DNA from: Vicia villosa
Taxonomy: Eukaryota > Streptophyta > Magnoliopsida > Fabales > Fabaceae
Assembly (NCBI RefSeq): GCF_029867415.1
Contig: NC_081183.1
Location: 67,468,336 to 67,532,335 of the forward strand
Reading direction: 5' to 3'
Length of the DNA stretch: 64,000 bases
Shown: piece by piece, positions 21,578 through 32,304 of the stretch
Layout of the letters: every line of letters begins with the position of its first letter
How positions within the stretch are numbered: position 1 is the stretch's first letter
Notes under the pieces: generated by a model
What the model saw: the letters and a program-made list of their open reading frames with translations, nothing else
Told to the model about the DNA's origin: nothing
Database searches by the model: none
Made by a program: the position numbers and the translations under genes

Positions 21578-22963
21578 TTAAGCGAAGTATTTTTTGATTA
21601 TGTCCGCATTTACAGGGTGTGGGAAATCCTTGCCATCCATAGTGGTAAGCAACATGGCTCCGCCGGAGAATACCTTCTTGATTACAAATGGTCCCTCATA
21701 AGTGGGAGTCCACTTGCCCCTGGGGTCGCCCTGTGGTAAGATGATGCGTTTTACAACCAAATCACCAATTTGATATGCCTGACTTTTGACTTTCTTGTTG
21801 AAGGCCTTGATCATACGTTTCTGGTACAACTGACCATGACAAATAGCCGCAAGCCTCTTCTCATCAATCAAGTTTATCTAGTCCAACCGAGTCTGAATCC
21901 AATCGTCTTCGTCTAGATCGGCTTCTTTCATAATCCTTAGGGAAGGAATCTGAATTTCAATTTGAAGAACTGCCTCCATACCATAGACTAAGGAGAATGG
22001 AGTTGCCCTTGTTGAAGTACGTGTTGAGGTGCGATAACCATGAAGAGCAAAAGGTAACATCTCATGCCAGTCTTTGTAGGTTACTGTCATCTTTTGTATG
22101 ATCTTCTTGATGTTCTTGTTGGCAGCTTCCACGGCGCCATTCATCTTTGGTCGGTATGGGGATGAATTATGATGTTTGATCTGGAACTGCGTGCAGAGTT
22201 TGGTAATCATCCTGTTGTTTAAATTTGTGCCATTGTCTGTGATGATCCTTTCAGGGATGCCATACCGACAAATGAGATTATGCTTAATAAACCGGGCCAC
22301 AACATTCTTGGTGACAGAAGCAAACGAGGCTGCCTCTACCCATTTTGTGAAGTAGTCAATAGCGACTAGGATAAAACGATGTCCGTTGGAGGCAGTAGGC
22401 TTGATTTCTCCAATCATATCGATTCCCCAAATTCCAAAAGGCCAAGGAGCCGTCAGAACGTTTAATGGGACTGGAGGTATATGTACTTTGTCGGCATATA
22501 TCTGGAATTTGTGACAAGTTTTGGAATGGCGGTGGTAGTCTGTCTCCATGGTAGACCAATAATAACTTGCTCTTAAGATCTTTTTAGCCATTGTATGTCC
22601 ACTTGAATGAGTACCAAAGGCACCATCGTGTATATCTTCCATAATCTATTCCACTTCCTTCTTGTTCACACAACGAAGCAGAGTCGAGTCATGGTTGCGC
22701 TTGTACAGGATTCCATTACTTAGAAAGAATTTGGCAGCAAATCTTCTTAGAAACTTTCTATCGTTAATGGATGCCCCTTCAGGGTACTCCTGGGCTTCGA
22801 GATATCTTTTTACTTCATGGAACCATGGTTTTTCCTCCACTCCTTTGGTATCAATCTCGTTGCAATAGGCTGGTTCATCCTGTCTGTAAATGGTGATCAT
22901 TGGCGCCTCATTATCCCACCTGACTTTGAACATAGATGACATGGTAGCTAAGGTACCAGCCAG
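21578..22963 (-). pseudogene. pol: Ogre-B integrase
   Basis: One frame with stops at 22646-22648 and 21878-21880 before the natural end at 21578-21580. The HHCC finger is seen as HDGAFGTHSSGH, then TCHKFQ, where the last Cys is replaced by Phe. The DDE core shows GIDMIGEIKPTA, IITDNGTNLNN and NGAVEAANKNIKK. The C-terminus has GDLVVKRIILPQGDPRGKW and YEGPFVIKKVFSGGAM. Ogre-A has the matching block at about 54230-55537. Confidence 0.9.
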
Positions 22964-24046
22964 TTAATTTTCTTCTCGCGGGATATGTTCAAAAGTAATT
23001 TCTTCAAAGTAAGGAATCAAACTCAGCACATATTCTTTGTAAGGAATTAGATTCGGGTGCTTCGTGTCCCATTCCCCTTTAACTTGATAAATTACAAGGG
23101 CCGAATCTCCATAGACCTCCAGGAACTTGATTCTCAGATCGATTGCAGCTTTGAGACCCAGAATACATGCTTCATACTCAGCTATATTGTTAGTGCAGTT
23201 GAAACATAATCTGGAAGTGAATGGTGTATGTCCTTCTGCAAGAGAAATTATCACAGCTCCGATGCCATTGCCAAGCGCATTAGAGGCTCCATCAAAAACC
23301 ATAGTCCATCAGGATCCTGGCTCGGGTCCTTCCTCCGGTCCAGGTTGTTCGTAGTCAGTAACTAGCATAATATCTTCATCTGGGAAGTCAAAGTTTAATG
23401 CTTGATAATCATCCACTACTTGATGAGCCAGATGATCAGCTACCACACTTCCTTTGATCGCCTTTTGCAAAGTGTACTGGATGTCATACTCTGTTAAGAT
23501 CATTTGCCATCTTGCTATTCTTCTAGAGAGAGCAGGTTTTTCGAACACATATTTGATAGGATCCATTTTGGAGATCAGTAAAGTGGTATGGTTTAGCATA
23601 TACTGTCTTAGTCGGCGAGCCGCCCATGCCAAGGCACGGCAAGTTTTCTCAAGCAGTGAGTACCTTGTTTCACAATCGGTAAACTTTTTGCTAAGATAGT
23701 AGATTTCATGCTCTTTTCGGCCAGACTCGTCATGTTGCCCCAGTACACACCCCATTGAATCTTCTAACACTGTTAGGTACATTATCAGAGGTCTTCCTTC
23801 CACTGGCGGTAACAAGATTGGTGGTTTTTGAAGATATTCTTTGATCTTGTCAAAGGCTAATTGGCATTTATCGTTCCATCTTTCTACTTGATCTTTCTTC
23901 AACAATTTGAAGATTGGCACACAAGTAGTAGTCATATGGGCAATAAATCTGGCGATGTAGTTCAGACGTCCCAAGAATCCTCTGACTTGTTTCTCGGTAC
24001 GGGGTATGGGCATTTCTTGAATGGCTTTGACCTTGGCAGGATCAAC
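22964..24046 (-). pseudogene. pol: Ogre-B RNase H and archaeal-type RNase H
   Basis: Continuous frame with stops at 23309-23311 and 22964-22966. The first half is the usual Ty3 RNase H (LNYIARFIAHM tether, LYVLEDSMGCVLGQHDE-type core, ETRYSLLEKTCRALAWAARRLRQY). The second is the additional archaeal-type RNase H of the Tat lineage: MVFDGASNALGNGIGAV, ECILGLKAAIDL-type helix with NIAEYEACILGL, and VYGDSALVIYQVKGEW. Having both is diagnostic of Tat/Ogre elements. Confidence 0.88.
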
Positions 24047-25049
24047 TTAAATACCCTTGTTGCTGACAATGAAACCTAAGAGTTTACCGGATCTCACCCC
24101 AAAGGTACACTTGTTCGGATTCAGTCGCAACCTGTACTTCTTGAGTCTGTCAAACAGCTTGTGCAGATGACCCAAATGTTCTTCTTCGGTGTTGGACTTT
24201 GCAATCATATCATCCACATAAACCTCTATTTCCTGATGAATAATATCATGGAACAGAGCTACCATTGCACGCTAATACGTTGCTCCTGCATTTTTTAAAC
24301 CAAAGGGCATTACTTTGTAACAAAAGGTTCCCTAGGGTGTTGTGAAGGTTGTTTTTTCCATGTCTTCGGGCGCCATCTTGATTTGATTGTAATTTGAGAA
24401 TCCATCCATAAAGGAAAATATCTTGCATTGTGCAGTATTGTCAACCAGTACATCAATGTGTGGTAAAGGGAAATCATCTTTGGGGTTTGCCCGATTCAGA
24501 TCTCTGTAGTCTACACACATTCTGACTTTCCCGTCTTTTTTAGGTACAAGCACGATGTTAGCTATCCATGGAGGATAACTTAAAACTTTTAGAAAACCGG
24601 CGTTGAATTGCTTCTCAACCTCGTCTTTAATCTTTTTGGACATGTCGGGCCTACTTCTTCGCAGCTTCTGCTTAACTGGAGTGCTTCCTTCTTTGATCGA
24701 CAAGCGATGGACCACAATATCGGTATCGAGACCAGGCATATCTTCGTAGGACCAAGCGAATATCTCGACATAGTCTTGTAACATTTGAATCAGCCTTTGC
24801 TTGACACTGTCTTCTAAATCAGCTCCTATCTTGACTTCTTTCTTTTCTTCGTCACTGCCCAGGTTGATAACCTCAATTGGCTCTTCATGCGGCTGTATAG
24901 TCCTTTCTTCTTGTTCTAATAGCCTTGCAAGTTCCCTAGGTAATTCACAATCTTCCTCACTTTCGTCCTCAGTTTGGTAGATCAGATTTTCAAAGTCATG
25001 ACTGGCAATAGCAGAATCGTTATCAACAGGATCTAGAGTGAATGTGAAT
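24047..25049 (-). pseudogene. pol: Ogre-B reverse transcriptase
   Basis: Begins at the intron acceptor (25049) with FTFTLDPVDNDSA, then a linker and RT motifs VRMCVDYRDLNRANP and FSFMDGFSNYNQIKMAPEDM. The catalytic EVYVDDMIAKS follows in the same frame after two stops at 24332-24334 and 24272-24274. A third stop at 24047-24049 closes the block. There is no frameshift. The first part (24597-25049) is also present as a detached copy at 40251-40703. Confidence 0.9.
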
Positions 25050-25319
25050 CTGCATTTATTATGTGGGTGTGTGTAAGAACACATAGCTATTTAAAAATGA
25101 ATAAAGTAAAGAAAGAAACAAAAAGGATCGCAAAATTTGAATATGCAAATGTCCCATGATTTTATTGAATGAACATATGATCATGGTATGACAAACCCTT
25201 ATAAAAAGGACCAGTGTGCTTCGGGCAAGGCACCTGGCTTTTAAGTTCACGGCTCGATAGTACAGGAACCATTTTTATTTTTGAACATATAAACAACGAA
25301 AACAGGAAATTGCATTTAC
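25050..25319 (-). other. Ogre-B intron between protease and reverse transcriptase
   Basis: 270 bp on the minus strand. The donor GA/GTAAAT overlaps the gag-pro TAA (25316-25318), and the acceptor AAATGCAG/A is at 25050. Joining gives Q-E-F-T-F-T-L-D-P in frame, parallel to Ogre-A. The interior shares blocks with the Ogre-A intron, such as GCACACTGGTCCTTTTT versus GCACAACGGTCCTTTTT. Confidence 0.8.
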
Positions 25320-25341
25320 TCCTGATCAAAGGAGATAACAT
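25320..25341 (-). CDS. gag-pro: Last codons of Ogre-B gag-pro (separated by SIRE)
   Basis: Reads GAA GAT GTT ATC TCC TTT GAT CAG, matching the EDIV..SQE end of Ogre-A. SIRE is inserted just upstream, so the rest of this gene lies at 42225-45973. Confidence 0.8.
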
Positions 25342-25346
25342 CTTCT
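25342..25346 (-). repeat. Target-site duplication CTTCT of SIRE
   Basis: CTTCT occurs at 25342-25346 and 42220-42224. A third copy at 40996-41000 belongs to the anomalous internal duplication of the flank. Confidence 0.9.
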
Positions 25347-25560
25347 TGAAGGATAGAAAAACACTTAGAAAGGGGGGGGGGGGGGTTGAATAAGTGTAGT
25401 CTAAAAACTTGGACGATAAAAATAAATTTGCACAGTTATTTTTATCCTGGTTCGTTGTTAACTAAACTACTCCAGTCCACCCCCACGGAGTGATTTACCT
25501 CACCTGAGGATTTAATCCACTAATCGCAACAGATTACAATGGTTTTCCACTTAGCCCACG

Positions 25561-25735
25561 ACTAAGTCTTCTAGAGTATCCTGATCACAACCTGATCACT
25601 CTAGGAACAAATGCTTAGACACAAGCTAAGACTTTCTTAGAGTATCCTGACCACCACGTGATCACTCTAATTACAACTGCTTAGACACAAGCTAAGACTT
25701 CCTAGAGTATCCTGATCAACACTTGATCACTCTAG
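25561..25735. repeat. Three tandem dyad units in the SIRE LTR
   Basis: Three units of about 60-68 bp each hold an inverted repeat of the form TAGAGTATCCTGATCA...TGATCACTCTA and a spacer GCTTAGACACAAGCTAAGAC. They are conserved in the right LTR at 41215-41390. Confidence 0.75.
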
Positions 25736-25975
25736 TTACTTACAAATTAATGTAATCAATTCTAAGAGTATTACAATTGCTTCTGAAAAGCTATAATCAC
25801 AACAGTGATATTTCTCTTAACGTTTAAGCTTAATCTCACTAATATATTACAACAGCAATGTAGTGAGCTTTGATGAAGATGAAGTTTTTGAGCTTTTAGT
25901 TGAACAGCGTTTCAGCAAGTTTATATTCACAGGAATCGTCAAGAATTGGTAAACCTTGCTTCTCATCAGAACTTC

Positions 25976-25983
25976 ATATTTAT
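25976..25983 (-). promoter_or_regulatory. TATA box of the SIRE LTR (left copy)
   Basis: TATAAATA in GCCTATAAATATGAAG on the minus strand, about 590 bp from the U3 end. The copy in the functional 5' LTR is at 41625-41632 (GCCTATAAATACGAAG). Confidence 0.65.
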
Positions 25984-26572
25984 AGGCACTTGAGAAGATG
26001 ACCGTTGGGAGCATTTAATGCTTTGTGTATTCCGTACAGCATTGCATTTAATGTTTCACGCTTTTGTCAACTACCTCGAGCCTTGTTCATGCTGTGTCTA
26101 CTGACGTTGCCTTTAATAGCTTCCAACGTTCCTTTTGTCAGTCAGCGTAGCCTGCCACCTGTACTTTCTTCTGATCTGATGTTTGTGTATACAACGTTTG
26201 AATATCACCAGAGTCAAACAGCTTGGTGCAAAGCATCTTCTTGTCTTCTGACCTTGAAGTGCTTCTGAGCGTGATACCATGAGAACTTCAGTGCTTCTGC
26301 TTCTGATCTCAAGTTCTTCTGATGCTTCCATAGACCCATGTTCTGATTCTGCCTTGACCATCATCTGATGTCTTGCCAGACCATGTTCTGATGTTGCATG
26401 CTGAACCTTCTGAGTCAAAGCTTCTGAGCGCTGATTTGTGCATACTCTTTATATATATTTCCTGAAAAAGGAAATTGTAATGTATTAGAGTACCACATTA
26501 TCTCACACAAAATTCATATCCTTGTTATCATGAAAATTAAGAATATTGATCAGAACAAATCTTGTTCTAACA

Positions 26573-26586
26573 ATCTCCCCCTTTTT
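26573..26586 (-). other. SIRE polypurine tract
   Basis: AAAAAGGGGGAGAT on the minus strand directly abuts the 3' LTR. Confidence 0.85.
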
Positions 26587-26686
26587 GATGATGACAAAAA
26601 CATATATAAATGATATGAATTTGCGATCAGAAAGAGCAGACGGCTAAAGACAATTTACACAGCTATAGCATAAGCATGTGAATATG

Positions 26687-26740
26687 TCTCCCCCTGAGAT
26701 TAACAATCTCCCCCTGAGATGAATAATCTCCCCCTGAAAT
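26687..26740 (-). repeat. Triplicated PPT-like sequence of SIRE
   Basis: Three copies of ATCTCAGGGGGAGA (last one ATTTCAGGGGGAGA), spaced 20 bp apart. Multiple polypurine tracts upstream of the 3' LTR are a known Sirevirus trait. Confidence 0.8.
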
Positions 26741-26808
26741 TAATACTAGAAGAATTTTATAAATAAAAGACTTCCCTGAGTATTTCAGTAGAGACGTTCA
26801 CAGTGCTT

Positions 26809-27085
26809 GATCTTCAGAACATTCATGACTTCTGATTTCTGCTTCCATAGGACAGCTTCAGAACATTGAATTTCTTTAGATCCTCAGAACATTCACAGCT
26901 TCTGACTTCTGCTTCCATCGGACAGCTTCAGAACTTGAATTTCTTTGATCTTCAGAACATTCCCAGCTTCTGACTTCTGCTTCCATCGGATAGCTTCAGA
27001 ACTTGAATTTCTTTAGATCTTCAGAACATCCACAGCTTCTGATTCTTGCTTCCATTGGGACAGCTTCAGAGCTTGAATTTCTTCT
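26809..27085. repeat. Tandem repeat in the SIRE 3' region
   Basis: Four units of about 69 bp beginning GATCTTCAGAACATT and containing CAGCTTCTGACTTCTGCTTCC. The whole SIRE 3' region (26741-27715) is rich in CTTCTGA/TCAGAA. No coding signal was seen. Confidence 0.8.
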
Positions 27086-27715
27086 TACATCACTTCATGC
27101 TAGACTGTATCAGAACATTTTTGAATGTACCAGAGCATCATCAGAGCATCTCTACATCCTGAAATGTTACAAAATAAAACTAAACGAAAAAAGTCAGCAT
27201 GAATGAGTCAAAACATAGAATATGTTTCAGAACACATAATATGTATCAGAGCCATAAAGAATGTGTCAGAACAAAAACATAATGTTTCAGATCATATTCT
27301 ATCATCAGAATATCTTAACATTCTTCCTTCTTGCTTCTGATTCTGATTCTGAAGCTTCATAGCACTCAGCTTGCTTCAAGAATCCACAGCATTCATCTTG
27401 TTGCTTCTCATGTTGATCTTTTAAAGAGAATCTTCAATTCCTGCAACAACACAACTTAAAGCATAGAACTTTGCAAGTTCTGTTAGTAATGTGGGGCCTT
27501 TTTACCCGGTAACTGATAATATTAATCAGATCATTTATCATATATTTTCTCCCCCTTTTTGTCATAACATCAAAAAGAATATAAAAGATTCAAATGTATA
27601 AAACGACAAAGGAAAGAAACAGAATCAAACTTTTCATTGATTAAGCAAACAGAATTACAAAAGATGTATGCAGAAAACAGATGCAACAAGGAAAGAAAAC
27701 TACAAAGACCAAAGA

Positions 27716-28387
27716 CTAAGACCCTAACTTAGACAAAATCTGCGCCAGAGTGTCATGAACCCCGCCAGTTCTTGCAGTTTGCCTTGCCATGAAGGAGCGA
27801 AACTCAGCATTGGCTGCTTCTTGCGCGTCCAAACGAGAAGCCAACATAGCTTGATTCTGATGCAGAGCTTCCAAGGTCTTCATCAGAGCTGAGGGTTCAC
27901 CAGAAGAAGAAACACCTGAACTTCTGCCAACAGGGACAGCAATCTCAGCAGGATGATCTTCTGGAAGGTCTTCAGCTTCTGTACCTTCCATCTCAACATC
28001 TGAGTCTAACTCAGGAGCAGCCTCACCATATTCTGGTTCAGGCAACTCAGAAGCTCCAACTTCCAACGCCTGAAGAATAGCTGCTAGGTTTGTTGGAGGA
28101 GTAGGACCAGCAACTTCAGCAGGAGAAACCACTTTTGGAAAGACCATGTGAGGAGCACTTTCAAAAGGGTTCATTCTAAACCAATCAAACAACCATTGAA
28201 AATCTCCAGTCAGCACAAGATACCTTGGTCTCCATACCACGATGTCTCTGCAGGGATTTTCTTCTACCATCTCATCTACAGGTATCCTCTCTTCAAGAAC
28301 TCTTCTGTTCCTGATGAGATAGTGATAGCTGCTTTCACCAACTTCCAAGAGACGACCACGAGCCCCAGGTGCTTCAGTCATGATCAT
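27716..28387 (-). pseudogene. SIRE third ORF (env-like), main part
   Basis: 223 codons downstream of pol in the position of the Sirevirus env-like gene, whose role is unproven. Seen: a globular N-terminal part (CRDIVVWRPRYLVLTGDFQW), an acidic proline-containing middle (EPEYGEAAPELDSDVEMEG), and a C-terminal coiled coil (LMKTLEALHQNQAMLASRL). No clear transmembrane segment or signal peptide, so an envelope role is not supported by the sequence itself. The frame is shifted against the start fragment at 28384-28548. Confidence 0.6.
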
Positions 28388-28548
28388 TCTCTGGAGTAGT
28401 TTCCAGACATCATAGCTTCAAAGGGATTCACCTTGAGAGGGTCATAGGTGATCCTTACTCTTTTTGGTTTGTTTTCTGGTTCATCAGTTGCCTTTCTCTT
28501 TTGTTTACGATCAGTTTCTTGATTTGCAGAACTTGGCGAGGGATTCAT
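28384..28548 (-). pseudogene. SIRE third ORF, start fragment
   Basis: Begins with ATG 28548 and reads MNPSPSSANQETDRKQKRKA, a basic Ser/Lys-rich leader with KPKRVR, a possible nuclear localisation signal. It ends at TGA 28384-28386 in a different frame from the main part, so a small indel near 28385 separates them. The start was chosen as the only ATG with an open basic leader before the main ORF. Confidence 0.5.
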
Positions 28549-29010
28549 GATGAAGTTGCTGATAGTGAAAACTGCTAGGGTTTATGATATGAATGCAAAG
28601 AGAGAGAGAGCGAAAAGGAAACTGAATGCAAGAGAGAGAAATATAAGAGGGAAAAGAAACGTTTAAAGAGTATTAAAAGAAAAAGAAATAAAAGGAAATG
28701 ATGGATAGCATTTAATGTTACATGACGTGAGGAGAGATAATAATGACAAGAGAAGTGATTAGCACAGTTACCTAAGTAGGCGTCCCCTCAACTGCACGCA
28801 CGCTTGTCCAGAATTAGTGAACACGTGTTTACCATCTGGATAGCCAGTTACAGCTGTTTTACTTTTAAAGAGATTCTGAGTCAACTTAGACAATGAAACG
28901 TTAGTAATAACAGAATCACTACTTCTAATTGATTACAATCAGAACTTCTTATAAAAGACTAATCCAATCTCATTTCAGAAGATACTCATACATAAGATCT
29001 TCTCATCTTC
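28549..29010 (-). other. SIRE spacer between pol and third ORF
   Basis: AT-rich with an AGAGAGAG stretch near 28600. I see no ORF or clear structure in it. It could hold the start or splice signal for the third ORF, but none is distinctive. Confidence 0.5.
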
Positions 29011-31227
29011 TCATTCTGGGCATAAATACATACTGATATTCTTCAGAATGAACTTAAACCTATCTTCAGCAAGGGGTTTTGTAAAGATATCAGCCCATTG
29101 ATGGTCTGTATCCACAAAGTTTAAAGATATAACACCCTTCTGAACATAGTCCCTTATGAAATGATGTTTAATCTCAATATGTTTAGCTTTTGAATGTAAG
29201 ATAGGATTCTTAGATAAACATATAGCAGAAGTATTATCACAGAAAATAGGAATGTTACTCTCATATATCTGATAATCTTCTAGCTGACTTCTCATCCAGA
29301 GCATTTGTGTGCTACACCCAGCAGCAGCAACATATTCTGCTTCTGTTGTTGAGAGGGCAATAGTAGCTTGCTTCTTGCTGTACCATGAGATCAGATGACT
29401 TCCAAGAAATTGACAACTTCCAGAAGTGCTCTTCCTTTCAATTCTATCTCCAGCATAGTCAGCATCACAGAATCCTACTAAGTTGTAATCTTTGGATCTT
29501 CTGTAAACTAAACCAACATTAGTAATACCTTTCAGATACCTCAGAATTCTCTTAACCGCAGTTAAATGAGATTCTCTCGGATCTGATTGGAATCTAGCAC
29601 ACAAACAAACACTGAAGAGAATGTCAGGTCTAGAAGCAGTTAGGTATAGAAGAGATCCAATCATACCTCTGTACAACTTCTGATCTACCTTCTTACTTAC
29701 CTCATCCTTACCTAGGACACATGTTGGATGCATAGGAGTTTTGGCTTCTTTACTTTCAGAAAGATTAAACTTCTTCAGAAGTTCTTTCACATACTTCGTT
29801 TGATGAACATAGGTTCCATCAGAAGTTTGGTTGATTTGAATCCCAAGGAAATACTTGAGTTCACCCATCATGCTCATCTCAAACTCAGCCTGCATAGACT
29901 CAGCAAACTCCTTTCCAAGTGTAGCATTAGATGTTCCAAAGATAATATCATCAACATATATTTGACAAATTAAAATATCCTTTTTAAATGTTTTACAGAA
30001 GAGAGTAGTGTCCACTTTTCCTCTAGTGAAACCATTTTCCAGAAGGAAAGAACTCAAACGTTCATACCAAGCTCTAGGAGCTTGTTTCAATCCGTATAAT
30101 GATTTCTTTAATTTAAAAACATGATTTGGAGACATGGAGTCTTCAAAACCAGGAGGTTGATGGACATAAACTTCTTCATCTATGTAACCATTTAAGAAGG
30201 CACTCTTAACATCCATCTGATAAAGAGTGATGTTGTGTTGAGTGGCAAAAGAAATTAATAGACGAATAGATTCTAACCTGGCCATTGGTGCAAAGGTTTC
30301 TGTATAGTCAATTCCTTCTTGCTGACTATAACTCTGAGCCACCAGTCTGGCTTTGTTTCTTACCACTTCACCTTTCTCACTCAGCTTGTTTCTGAAAACC
30401 CATTTTGTTCCTATAATATTGAATCCTTTAGGTCTTGGAACAAGATCCCAAACATCATTCCTTGTAAACTGATTTAACTCTTCTTGCATGGCAATTATCC
30501 AGTCTGTATCTTCTAGAGCTTGATCAACAGAAGTTGGCTCGATCAGAGAAACCAGACCTAATTGACATTCAACATTGTTCTTGAGGAATGCTCTTGTTCT
30601 GATAGGATCATCTTTCTTTCTAATAATGACATCTTCTGAGTGAGCAGATGTGAGTCTAGATGATCTTCTGATAGTTGGCTCTTCAAGAATCCTGAGAATC
30701 TCTAAAGATGCAGCAACTTGATCTTCTGATCCATTGCTTCTGAGACTTCCAGCTTCTGCAGCATTGCTTCTTGGTTCTACTGCTTCTGATATATCAATAT
30801 CAAAATCTGCAAAATTCTCAAACTGCTTTGGTTTTTCAAGACCAAGCTTATCATCAAACCTGATATTGATTGATTCTTCTACAATCAATGTCTCAGTATT
30901 GTATACTCTGTAGCCTTTAGAGCGTTTAGAATATCCAAGAAGGAAACACTTTTGTGCTTTAGAATCAAACTTACCAATATGATCTTTAGTATTCAGAATA
31001 AAACATACACATCCAAAAGGATGGAAATATGAAATGTTGGGCTTTCTGTTCTTCCACAATTCATAAGGAGTCTTATTTAGAATAGGTCTGATAGAGATTC
31101 TATTCTGAATATAACACGCAGTGTTTATTGCTTCTGCCCAGAAATGCTTAGCCATATTGGTTTCATTGATCATGGTTCTGGCCATTTCTTGTAGAGTCCT
31201 ATTCTTTCGCTCTACAACTCCATTTTG
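29011..31227 (-). pseudogene. pol: SIRE integrase end, reverse transcriptase, RNase H
   Basis: Continuous frame after the stop at 31228-31230, ending naturally at 29011-29013. It begins with the integrase end (ERKNRTLQEMARTMINETN), then the GKFDSKAQKCFLLGYS region. RT follows with YQMDVKSAFLNGYIDEEVYV, SLYGLKQAPRAWYERLS and catalytic IYVDDIIFGTS, and RNase H with GFCDADYAGDRIERKSTSG and LSTTEAEYVAAAGCSTQMLW. Copia order (INT before RT) and motif spelling fit SIRE. No lesion inside the block. Confidence 0.93.
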
Positions 31228-32151
31228 CTATGGAGTTCTAGGACAAGAGAAATCATGGGCAATACCATTTTCTTTGAAGAACTCCTCAAAGAATCTGTTC
31301 TCAAATTCGCCACCATGATCACTTCTGACCTTTATGATTTTGCACTCTTTCTCAGATTAGATCTGAGTGCAGAATTCAAAGAACACTGAATGAGACTCAT
31401 CCTTGTGTTTTAAGAACTTTACCCATGTCCAGCGGCTATAATCATCTACAATGACTAATCCATATTTATTCCCTCTGACAGATGCTGTTTTGACTGGGCC
31501 AAACAGATCAATGTGCAAGAGTTCTAACGGCCTTGAGGAAGAAACAACATTCTTAGACTTGAATGCAGGTCTGGAGAACTTGCCCTTCTGACATGCTTCA
31601 CAAAGAGCATCTGATTTGTATTTCAGATTTGGGAGTCCTCTGACCAGATTTAGTTTGTTAATCTGAGAAATCTTTCTCAAACTAGCATGTCCTAATCTTC
31701 TGTGCCAGACCCATTGCTCCTCAGAAACAGACATAAGACAAGTCACCTTCTGCTTCTCAAGATCAGAAAGATCAATCTTATATATGTTGTTCTTTCTCTT
31801 GCCTGTAAATAGGATTGAGCCATCCTTCTGACTTACAGCCTTGCAAGACTTTTGATTAAAGATTATGTCATACCCATTGTCACTTAATTGACTTATGGAC
31901 AGTAAGTTATGAGCTAATCCTTCTACAAGAAGTACATTAGTTATGGAAGGAGAGTTACCAAGACTTATGGTTCCAAAGCCAATGATTTTGCCCTTCTGTT
32001 CTCCTCCAAACTTGACTTCTCCAGCAGATTTAAGCACCAGGTCTTGGAACATAGACCTTTTTCCCGTCATGTGTCGCGAGCACCCAGAGTCCAGGTACCA
32101 TGACATTTTGCTTTTTGTCCTCTTTGCCGCCAAGGATATCTGCAACAGAAA
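31228..32151 (-). pseudogene. pol: SIRE protease and integrase core with two stops
   Basis: The protease shows SWYLDSGCSRHMTGKRSMF (active site DSG). The integrase shows the pre-core WHRRLGHASLRKISQINK, the finger end CEACQKGKFS, and the core start LHIDLFGPVKTAS and VIVDDYSRW. Stops at 31357-31359 and 31228-31230 interrupt it, both in frame with RT. The frame is +1 relative to the gag end and overlaps it over about 120 nt. Confidence 0.88.
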
Positions 32152-32299
32152 TTATCTTCTCCTTAGGTACCCACAATTTCTTGGGTCCTTTCTTGTTAGT
32201 TCTCCTCAAGTTCTGATTGAACTTGGGTTTAGCAAAATATTTAACAGGAGGAACAGCATGATATTCTTTAGGTTTGTCAGCATGATATTTCTTAGGATG
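32030..32299 (-). CDS. gag: SIRE gag C-terminal end (downstream of the LARD)
   Basis: Continues the gag frame after the LARD and one TSD copy are set aside: HPKKYHADKPKEYHA, a basic stretch, then GPKKLWVPKEKIISVADILG and an end THDGKKVYVPRPGA before a stop at 32030-32032. Its last ~120 nt overlap the protease in another frame. The overlap may be natural or a frameshift mutation. Confidence 0.65.
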   Translation of the reverse strand, partial: HPKKYHADKPKEYHAVPPVKYFAKPKFNQNLRRTNKKGPKKLWVPKEKIISVADILGGKEDKKQNVMVPGLWVLATHDGKKVYVPRPGA

Positions 32300-32304
32300 T
32301 GTCA
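32300..32304 (-). repeat. Target-site duplication TGTCA of the LARD
   Basis: TGTCA at 32300-32304 and 38325-38329 flanks a TG...CA element exactly. Confidence 0.92.

Larger units (their letters stand above)
25347..26572 (-). repeat. SIRE 3' LTR (left copy)
   Basis: 1226 bp, TGAAGGATAG...GTTCTAACA on the plus strand. It contains a run of 14 G at 25372-25385 (seven in the other copies), three tandem dyads at 25561-25735, and a TATA box at 25976-25983 on the minus strand. Confidence 0.92.

Noticed and set aside
25372..25385. Run of 14 G as a G-quadruplex or regulatory signal
   Set aside because: Other copies of this LTR have seven G; a slippage or assembly effect is more likely than function.
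26005..26418. ORFs of 87-101 codons in the SIRE LTRs (also 41653-42066)
   Set aside because: Overlapping on both strands in the LTR, with composition from the CTTCTGA-rich sequence; no homology recognised.
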